A stretch of DNA of 64,000 nt, from positions 988,501 through 1,052,500 of the forward strand of contig NZ_JAOQNH010000003.1 of the NCBI RefSeq assembly GCF_025961205.1, given 5' to 3'. Shown here piece by piece: positions 32,879 through 40,600 of the stretch. Under the pieces are notes generated by a model. The model ran no database searches, was not told the DNA's origin, and saw only the letters and a list, made by a program, of their open reading frames with translations. Position 1 is the stretch's first letter. Each line of letters opens with the position of its first letter. This DNA is from Azospirillum fermentarium. Its GTDB lineage: Bacteria > Pseudomonadota > Alphaproteobacteria > Azospirillales > Azospirillaceae. The position numbers were made by a program, and so were the translations under genes.

Positions 32879-33099
32879 TCCTCGAGGCGGGCCGCTCCGG
32901 CATGGTAGGCTGGGACGTTTGAAGAGACAGACGGACCTTCGGGAGTACGGGGACTTCTCATCTCGGCCCGCGATCGATCGCACGGCGATCACAACCATCA
33001 CGAGCGGCGGCGCCCGCCGCTTGTCGTGTTCGAGCAGGTCCGTTATGGCCTGGAGCCGGCTGCGGCGCCCGGATGGAGCGCCGCAACCGGTGGGCGGCC

Positions 33100-33396
33100 T
33101 CAACGGGACCAGATCAGGGCGTAGCCGCCGTCGACCTCGACCAGGCTGGCGTAGATCGGGGCGGGGAAGCTCGGGTCGTCCAGCTTGACCGAGTGGTAGT
33201 CGCGGCCGGTCTCCTTGGCGGTCTTGCGCCACCCGGCGCCGATCTCGATCCCATTGCTCTGGGCGCGCAGGTCGGGAGCCTTGTCGCTGTCCTTCGCGGC
33301 CGGGACGAAGCGGGCCTTGATGTTGAGGGTGAGCGTCTTGATGGTGCCGACAAACGAGCCATCGTCGTTGCGGGTGAAGGTGCCGATCTGAGCCAT
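33100..33396 (-). CDS. DUF736 family protein
   Basis: A 98-residue protein with the DUF736 pattern: MAQIGTFTRNDDGSFVGTIK, LTLNIKARFVPA, IEIGAGWRKTAKETGRDYHS and VKLDDPSFPAPIYASL. DUF736 proteins are near-universal on alphaproteobacterial ICEs and plasmids; their biochemical role is not established. ATG 33396 has GGAGG 7 bases upstream. It is preceded by a leader of about 200 bases that is also found upstream of the DUF2493 gene, pointing to common regulation. Confidence 0.92.
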   Translation of the reverse strand: MAQIGTFTRNDDGSFVGTIKTLTLNIKARFVPAAKDSDKAPDLRAQSNGIEIGAGWRKTAKETGRDYHSVKLDDPSFPAPIYASLVEVDGGYALIWSR

Positions 33397-33414
33397 AGTC
33401 GCCTCCTGCGGGGT

Positions 33415-33615
33415 TCGGCCGCGACCACCGCGGCCTTGATGGCGATCACAAGGGCGCCGAGCGACCGGCCCGCACCCGAAGGGCCGCAGCGCAGCGGAGG
33501 ACCGGCGGGAGCCGAGCTTCTTGTCGCGCGAGGAAGCCGCGCACAGGCGTCAGCCGAGCACGGCGGGGAAGAAGGCCGGCTCCCGCCGGTTGCGGGATCG
33601 AGGTCGGGCTGCCCC
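33415..33615 (-). promoter_or_regulatory. Conserved structured leader, family B, copy 1 (DUF736)
   Basis: This stretch aligns along its length with 50035-50235 upstream of DUF2493. It contains a GGCCGCG/CGCGGCC hairpin close to the start codon and a 12-bp perfect inverted repeat (33502-33513 with 33578-33589) enclosing a 64-base insert. No coding frame is shared. It is likely a regulatory RNA leader or a foldable promoter. Confidence 0.6.
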
Positions 33616-33848
33616 GCAGCCGCACCCGGCGTCAGGGTCGCCAGCAGGAAAGGCCGCCGTGGTCGAGCCGCGAGCCGTTCAGTCGGAGACGACACCGCTC
33701 ACGACGCCGTAGCGCAACGCCCGATGCAGCCTTGCCGGAAGCAGCGCGGTTCTCCGGCCACATGGCCTCGGTCCGGGAGAAGGACCGTGAACGGCTCCCG
33801 CCCGCCGTGGTAGCGTCGCCCGATGAGCGATCCGGCGGAGATGGATGC

Positions 33849-34067
33849 ATGACCCCGGAGCGGTGCCGGTTCCTCCGGCGTCAACTGGGATGGTCGCAGG
33901 AAGCCCTCGCCGAGAAGGCGACGCTGTCGGTGTCGGCGGTGCGCGCCTTCGAACTCGGCAGGGGCTCGTTGCGGGGTTACGTGCCGGGCAGCCTCCGGCG
34001 GGCCTTCGAAGCCGCGGGGATCCGCACGGACAGCGATGGAGCGCCACGGGCAGCTGCGGTGGATTGA
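33849..34067 (+). CDS. Small XRE-family helix-turn-helix protein
   Basis: A 72-residue protein with a single helix-turn-helix: CRFLRRQLGWSQEALAEKAT, then LSVSAVRAFELGRGSLR and LRRAFEAAGI. The start at 33849 is preferred because GGAG lies 8 bases upstream and homology begins there; upstream in-frame sequence is antisense-like. It may regulate neighbouring accessory genes. A 12-bp palindrome (GGAACCGGTTCC, 34194-34205) downstream could be a binding site. Confidence 0.7.
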   Translation: MTPERCRFLRRQLGWSQEALAEKATLSVSAVRAFELGRGSLRGYVPGSLRRAFEAAGIRTDSDGAPRAAAVD

Positions 34068-34504
34068 AACCTTCAGGCACAGGGAGTGGCCGGTGGCGGG
34101 CGATCGCCATGGGAAGGTGCCAGAGGCTGACGATAACGGCGTGTCGTAGGGGGCACCTGACGTTCCCACCGCGGTTGGAATCGCCCTGCACCCGGAACCG
34201 GTTCCTGCCGTCGCCACGCTTGCAGAAGGAAGGCACGTCGCGGGAGATGCGCCAGGGATCGACGGTCGTCAGACTCGAGACACCGCAGGTGGCTCGATTC
34301 ACGAGAGCCCGGCGCGCGGGCTTGCCCGTGCGGGCGCCACCACAACCGTCCGGTTACAGGCCGCAGTCGGCCGAACAGTCCAGCGTGAGCACGCATCGGC
34401 ACCGTTCACCTATTCCGGCGTGCACACTGAAGCGGTATGATTGCACGATTGAGCGCGGTGTTTCACAAGTGAAGCAACAGCATCCGGCGGGCATTGGGGG
34501 TGGG
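34068..34504. other. Non-coding gap
   Basis: No gene is supported in this 437-base interval: open frames on both strands lack ribosome sites and recognisable domains. The only notable element is the perfect palindrome GGAACCGGTTCC at 34194-34205. Confidence 0.5.
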
Positions 34505-35824
34505 ATGAGCGCCTTGGTTTCGACGACCGGGTTGTGGAGCAACGATAAAGCAGTCGGCTTGACCACCCACACCAGGCACAGACATGGTCCAAGCCCGATA
34601 TCGCTGCACTTCACTGCACCAAATGCCACGCCAAGTCTTATCTTTGGCCCGATGGCGCTGGCGGCGGCGGTAGCGAGAACGGCAACGACGCGGGAGGCCC
34701 GTCCCCGGTTGTTGACAGGGCTGCAGAAGAGCGCCCTGGCCCAGCTGGAATGCCTGATCTCCGATGACCCGGTCTTCGAACTGTCGGCCGATTTCAACGA
34801 TCTGGCCGATACCGAAAGAACACTCTTCGCCGCGCGTGTCGGCGCCGGCATCACCGATCTTTACATGAACGCACTGGGATATGTGTGGCGCGCCAATGCT
34901 GCCTGCTTGTCCAGGACGCTCGACCCCCACGCGGACTTTATCTATGACGGCGGAAATGCGGACGGACATGGCGTGGTGCTGGCGGAGGCCCATGGGTCGT
35001 TCGCAGCCAAGGCAACCGCCAAGAGTGTAGCCGCGCAGGCCAAACGAAAATATGCGCGACAGGTAAAGCCCTATCTCGCAAAGACATCGCCCTATGGCCA
35101 AGTCGTTCATGGCTATTCCATCGCATTCGGTTCAAAGCCCGGAACGGCGGGGGCATTCCTGAGCTTGGCCGAGACACGAATTCCAAAGCCCGGCAAGAAA
35201 TCACCACCACCGCCCGCTCTCCAAGCGCCCACGGGCACCGGGGCGACGCCGACCATGATCGCTCTTGCCACGCACCGTTCGAATTTTCTCCTGATGGGCG
35301 CCAGCCAAGTGGTTGATTGGATCGACTGGGTTCGCGCATCTGGTGAACTGCCCGCCGACCGTGCCCCGGTGACGTTCCTGAGATTCGGTTACGCGGGCCG
35401 CTGGTATCTCGGGAGTCCGTCCTACGTCTGGCCGTTGTTTCCACGATGGTGGCCTGACATGTACTGGGATGACCCGGCCCTATGGGACTGGATCGAGCAT
35501 AACACGCTTGCCCGGAGACCGCGGGGCGGACCGCCGACAGGCTGGTTTGTCATGGAGGAAACAGCCTGCGTGTCGTTCCTCGACGCGCTCAGCGGCATGA
35601 TCCGCGATGGCGGTGAGCGGCGCCCCGAACGGCTCGAACTGCCGACCTTCGACCCGATCGGTTTCGGTGCCGGCGGGGATGATCGCGTCCTGGATGCGGA
35701 GCACCCAGACTACGATTACGCGCTGTTTCGTGACGGCCTTGCATTGATCGACGCTCCGTTCCGATGGACTGGACGCCACATCAGGAGATGGCTGCCGAAG
35801 GAAGGATTCGAAAGACAGGCCTGA
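34505..35824 (+). CDS. Hypothetical protein with nuclease-like DxE motif
   Basis: A 439-residue protein not recognised as a named family. The centre has HADFIYDGGNADGHGVVLAE then AHGSFAAKATAKSVAAQAKR and KYARQVKPYL. This resembles the acidic core of PD-(D/E)XK-like proteins (an aspartate, then E-A-K-G-S), with His where Lys is common. The C terminus is Trp-rich (PLFPRWWPDMYWDDPALWDW). Start 34505 follows GGGGGTGGG; the frame is open further upstream but unlike protein. GC content is lower than the backbone, so it is probably cargo. Function is unknown; a DNA- or toxin-related role is only a guess. Confidence 0.6.
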   Translation: MSALVSTTGLWSNDKAVGLTTHTRHRHGPSPISLHFTAPNATPSLIFGPMALAAAVARTATTREARPRLLTGLQKSALAQLECLISDDPVFELSADFNDLADTERTLFAARVGAGITDLYMNALGYVWRANAACLSRTLDPHADFIYDGGNADGHGVVLAEAHGSFAAKATAKSVAAQAKRKYARQVKPYLAKTSPYGQVVHGYSIAFGSKPGTAGAFLSLAETRIPKPGKKSPPPPALQAPTGTGATPTMIALATHRSNFLLMGASQVVDWIDWVRASGELPADRAPVTFLRFGYAGRWYLGSPSYVWPLFPRWWPDMYWDDPALWDWIEHNTLARRPRGGPPTGWFVMEETACVSFLDALSGMIRDGGERRPERLELPTFDPIGFGAGGDDRVLDAEHPDYDYALFRDGLALIDAPFRWTGRHIRRWLPKEGFERQA

Positions 35825-36214
35825 CGACGGACAGCGCGACGGCTGGTTCAAGCAAGACCATTCAACAGATAATGGCTGAGTTCCGGTGTCTGCGCCCATC
35901 AGGCCTGACAACGTGTCATCGGCACCGGCGTTCGTACGCCTATGCAGGGCATGGGGCGGTCACCGCATTCAACGCCGGAAGATAGCCGGGCGTCGAGCAT
36001 ATGTCGGCTTGGGGCATGTGCGCCGGATCCTGCTGGCGTTGAACGGCTCCGAGGACGCTGCGATGCGCGCATCATCCGCCAGCAATCACCGGAAGCGGAG
36101 CTTACGCGCGCCCCACCGAATCACCGGACCGGACGACCAACGCGTCCGGCTTGTCGGTGGGGGGATCGGGGTTGCGCATGCCGGAAACGTTCTGAGACAG
36201 GGGCGGTGACCGGC
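35825..36214. other. Non-coding gap
   Basis: No supported gene lies in this 390-base interval between two genes that end toward each other. Short open frames are present but none has a ribosome site or a recognisable domain. Confidence 0.5.
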
Positions 36215-36856
36215 TCAGCCGGACAGTGTCGGACGCTCCTGCTCCCCCGCCGCCAGGGTGACGAGGTCGGACAGCACGCCGTGCAGAAACGGCCAGGGCA
36301 GGTCGTCACCCTCCGGTTCCCGCTCTCCCCATTGCTCGATGACGACGAGCTTGGCAATCGCGCCCATCAGCGAGTGGGCCGGCGTCACGGCGGCGATGCG
36401 CAGCAGCTCATCGACGCGGTGGTCGGCGGCAACCTCCGACCGGACGGCCGCGGTGAGCCCACAGGCGGCGGCTTCGGCGTTCCAACGGGCACGCGCCGCC
36501 CCCAGAGCGCGTTTCAGGCGGCGGCGTTGCGCCAATGTCACCGGGGCCGTGCCCAGCACCCGGTCGATCTGGCGCGGATCCGTCGCCCGGACCATCGGCC
36601 GTTCGGGATCGCTCATCGGGATCTCGACGGCCGGCAAGCCAATGCGGGCGATCAGGTGACGTTCCAGCCGTTGCGCCTCACGGCAGAGATGCTCCGACAG
36701 AGGAAAGGCAGCCCGCCATTCCCTCCAGAGAGCGAGGAGGGGCTCCGCATCATTCCCGTCCGGGGCGGCGTCCAGCACCCGGATCGCCGCAGACAAGGCG
36801 GCGCGGCGTGATGCTTTGCTGGTCCTCGCTCTTGGCGTGCGCGTCTCCCGTGGCAC
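36215..36856 (-). CDS. Hypothetical helical protein
   Basis: A 213-residue, Ala/Arg/Leu-rich and probably all-helical soluble protein (AAIRVLDAAPDGNDAEPLLA, LSEHLCREAQRLERHLIARI, MVRATDPRQIDRVLG). No family is recognised. It diverges from an XRE gene that starts about 220 bases away, and the gap between them has several inverted repeats. High GC and codon use match the backbone. It could be controlled by the XRE protein. Confidence 0.65.
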   Translation of the reverse strand: MPRETRTPRARTSKASRRAALSAAIRVLDAAPDGNDAEPLLALWREWRAAFPLSEHLCREAQRLERHLIARIGLPAVEIPMSDPERPMVRATDPRQIDRVLGTAPVTLAQRRRLKRALGAARARWNAEAAACGLTAAVRSEVAADHRVDELLRIAAVTPAHSLMGAIAKLVVIEQWGEREPEGDDLPWPFLHGVLSDLVTLAAGEQERPTLSG

Positions 36857-36987
36857 GATCGGTCCCCTCCATTCCGGCTGGGTCAGTCAGCGTCGCTTCA
36901 GCGCCCGACTCGCATAGGGGCTTGGGCCTGTCGGCCAGGACACCAAGGGCAATACCCACGCGGAGCTGAACTCCTGACGGTTCAGGC

Positions 36988-37008
36988 AAGTGCGTATTTT
37001 TCGCACTT
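36988..37008. promoter_or_regulatory. Inverted repeat in the divergent region before an XRE gene
   Basis: AAGTGCG-TATTTTT-CGCACTT is a perfect 7-bp inverted repeat with an AT-rich centre. It lies in the gap between the hypothetical gene and the XRE gene, and GCGCA elements recur after it at 37011-37060. No U tract follows, so an operator is more likely than a terminator. Confidence 0.45.
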
Positions 37009-37077
37009 ATGCGCACATAACGCAAGCGCATTTTCCGTTTCCTTGCGCTTTCTGCGCATCCACCTACCATCCGGGAC

Positions 37078-37347
37078 ATGAACCTGACGCCCGCTCAATG
37101 CCGCGCCGCCCGCGGTCTGGTGAACATGACCCAGCAGCAGCTCGCCGAGGCGAGCGGCGTGAGCCTGCGCACCATCACGCATTTCGAGAAAGGCGGGCGC
37201 ACCCCCATACCCGCCATTCTGCGGGCGCTGAAGGATACGCTCGAGGCGGCCGGCGTCATCTTCATCCCCAGCAATGGCGAAGGTGTCGGCGTCCGCCTCC
37301 GCAAAGGCACCGAGCCACTGGCGGGGCTGAACCATGGTGGGAATTGA
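37078..37347 (+). CDS. XRE-family transcriptional regulator
   Basis: An 89-residue single-domain regulator (AARGLVNMTQQQLAEASGVS, then LRTITHFEKGGRTPIPAILR) with the tail FIPSNGEGVGVRLRKG found in many short proteobacterial XRE proteins of mobile elements. It has no clear Shine-Dalgarno sequence. It stands alone upstream of the long helicase gene, from which it is separated by about 290 non-coding bases, and may control that gene or the divergent hypothetical gene. Confidence 0.85.
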   Translation: MNLTPAQCRAARGLVNMTQQQLAEASGVSLRTITHFEKGGRTPIPAILRALKDTLEAAGVIFIPSNGEGVGVRLRKGTEPLAGLNHGGN

Positions 37348-37638
37348 GGCGCACCAAACGCGCGCCCATTCCTGTCGCCACTCCGTCGGACCTACCGGCC
37401 GGTCGGATCGCCCCGGTCGCCACCGGTGCCATTGCCCACACGGATCACGCCCTGAGGCACGATCCGACGCGATCCGACGGTTCGCTTTCGCGGGCCGCCG
37501 GTTCCCCGTAAATCCTTCATTCCGGGTATCCGGATCGCCGCCGAAAAGACAAAGCGGAAAAACGTCATTGTGGTTGCGCATCCGCACGCTGTAGAAGTTT
37601 TTGCGACGGCTGCATCGCCTTTGAAGTGAACTTCCTCC

Positions 37639-40600
37639 TTGCTGGCTCAAGCCCTCGACGCGCTCCTCAGGAAACGGCAATCCCGCGCCCCGCTGTCCGA
37701 TGCGAGCGTGGACACCTATCTGGCAAAGACGCTGTTCATCGACGTCGAAGCCGACCGTGGCGGGCGCCTCAATGCGGTCGGCGCGGTGCTGGACGACCGG
37801 ATCTTCCGATGGGAGAAGCGGGACTCCAGGCCCTTCGCCTCCGCAGGACTGGAAGGATTCGTCCGCGGCGCCGAGCGCATCGCCGGCCACAATATCCTGG
37901 CGCACGACCTGCCGATCTTGCGCGACGCGTTGCCGGAACTGACCGCATGGACGTTGCCGGTGGTGGACACGCTGGTGCTCTCGCCCCTGGCCTTCCCGGC
38001 CAACCCCTATCACCGGCTGATCAAGGGCTACAAGCTCGAGAAGGATGCGGTGAACGATCCGGTCGCCGACGCCCGGCTGTGCCGGGCGGTGCTGCGCGAC
38101 GAGATCGATGCCTTTGCCCGCCTGGTGCGGCAGACGCCGGACGCCGCCGCGTTCCATCGCTTCGCGCTGTCCGGTCCAGGGCAGAGCGGCATGGCCGACC
38201 TGCTCGGCCTGTGCGGCGCAACCCTGCCTCCGACAGCGTCCGCGGCCCTCACGCTGTGGATGCGGTGCGCGACGGCACGCGTGTGCACGACCGCGTCCGC
38301 CCGCCTCGCTGTGGCCGGGCTGGAATCGACCGCGGCGCGCCTCGCCTTCGCCCACGCGCTGGCGTGGCTCGGGGTGGCGGGTGGCGCCTCGGTGTTGCCG
38401 GCCTGGGTGCGCCATCAGCACCCGGCGGTCGGGCCGCTGCTGCGCGACCTGCGCGACACGCCGTGCGACGATCCCGCGTGCGCGTGGTGCCGCACCGCCT
38501 TCAGCGCGACGCATTGGCTGCGGGAGACCTTCGGGTTCGACGCCTTCCGGCCAAAGCCGGCCGCGCCCGACGGCGGGAGCCTGCAACAACGCATCGTCGA
38601 GGCCGGCCTCGCCGGGCGGCCGGCGCTGGCGGTGCTGCCCACCGGCGGCGGCAAGTCGCTGTGCTTCCAGGTGCCGGCCCTGGCCCGCCACCAGCGCACC
38701 GGGGCGTTGACCGTGGTGGTGTCGCCGCTGCAGGCACTGATGAAGGACCAGGTGGACAATTTCCGCAGCAAAACCGGCCGGCCGGCGGCGGCGGCCGCGC
38801 TCTACGGAGCGCTCACCCTGCCGGAGCGGGGCGCGGTGATGGACCGGGTGCGCCAGGGCGACGTCGCCCTCCTCTATGTATCCCCCGAACAGCTGCGCAA
38901 CCCGTCCGTCGTCCGCACCATCGAACAGCGGGAGATCGGCGCCTGGGTGTTCGACGAGGCGCACTGCCTGTCGAAGTGGGGCCATGACTTCCGCCCCGAC
39001 TATCTCTACACCGCGCGCTTCATCGCCGAGCTGGCCGAACGCCAGGGCACGCCGCCCCCACCCGTGACCTGCCTGACCGCCACCGCCAAGCACGAGGTGG
39101 TCGAGGAGATCCGTGGCCACATCCGTGACCGGCTCGGGCAAGAACTCGACCTGTACGCCGGGGGCGCCGAGCGCTCCAACCTGACCTTCGCCGTCGAAAG
39201 CATCACGCCGGCAGAGAAGGTCGAGCGCATCGCCGCCCTGCTGGAGCAGCATGTCCGGCAGGGCGGAGCGTTGGCCTGCGCCGTGGTCTACGCCGCCACC
39301 CGGCGCGGCACCCAGGACCTGCGGGATGCGCTGGCCGGATACGGCTGGCCGGCCGCCGCCTTCCATGCCGGCATGAAGGCCGCCGACAAGGCCGAGGTGC
39401 TGGCGGGCTTCATCGGTGGCTCCCTTCCCGTGGTGTGCGCCACCAACGCCTTCGGGATGGGCATCGACAAGGACAGCGTGCGGCTGGTGGTGCACGCCGA
39501 TGTGCCCGGCTCCCTGGAAGCCTACACGCAGGAGGCCGGACGCGCCGGACGGGACGGGCTGCCGGCGACCTGCGTGCTGCTGTTCGATCCCGACGATCTG
39601 GAGGAGCAGTTTCGCCTCGCCGCCCGGTCGGAGCTGCGGCGGCGCGACATCGGGCAGATCCTGCGGAGCGTGCGGCGGCTGTCGCAGCGGTTGGGCAAGG
39701 ACGAGGTGGTGGCCACCGCGGGCGAGCTGGTGGCCGATCCGGAACTCGACCTCGGCTTCGCGGCCGACGATTCGGACGCCGACACCAAGGTGAAGACGGC
39801 GCTGTCCTGGCTGGAGCGCGCCGGGCTGGTCATCCGGTCCGAGAACCGGACCTCCGTCATCACCGCGCGGCCCAAGCCGCTGTCGCTGGAGCAGGCGCGC
39901 ACCGCCATCGAGCGTCTGGGTCTGCCCGCGGCGACGGTGGCCCAGTGGATGGCCATCTTCCGCACGCTGGTAGCGGTCGCCGCCGATCCCGGCGAGGAGC
40001 ACCCGCTGACCGTCGACACGCTGGCCGCTCTCGATCCCCTGGCGGCCGACACCGCCGGCCCGCCGCAGGAGGCGACCGCCAAGGTGCTGACGGTGCTGAC
40101 CGCGATGGCCGGCCACGGCCTGATCGAGAGCGGGACCGTGCTGACCGCACAGGTGCGGCCGTCGGGCGTCAACGCCTCGCGCCGTGTCCTGGCGCAGTTC
40201 TCCGCGGCGGCCCGCACCCTGCTGGCGACGCTGCGGGAGGAGGCGCCGGATGGGGAGGAGCTGTGCCTGTCGCTGACGGCGGCCACCCAGCGGCTGCGTG
40301 ACCGGGGCTGTGCCGAGTGCCAGCCCGAAGTGATTCTGCGGCTGCTGAAAACGCTGTCCGACACCAACCGTCAGGGCAGCGCACGCCTGCGTCTCGCCAC
40401 GGTGGCACGCTGGCGGTACAGCCTGAAGCTGTCGGGAACGTGGGAGAACCTGGAGGATGGCCTGCGCCGGCAGGAGGCGGTCGCCTCCCTGGTGCTCGAC
40501 CGTCTGCTGGCGACCGGCCGGGCCGCGGACGGCGCGGGCAAGACGGTGGTGCCCTTCGCCATCGAGGAGCTGGCCCAGGCGGTGACCGGCGACCTGACGC

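Noticed and set aside
33060..33085. Hairpin TGCGGCGC/GCGCCGCA after the DUF736 gene as a terminator
   Set aside because: The stem is good (33061-33068 with 33078-33085) but no U tract follows, and in DNA this GC-rich such stems are frequent.
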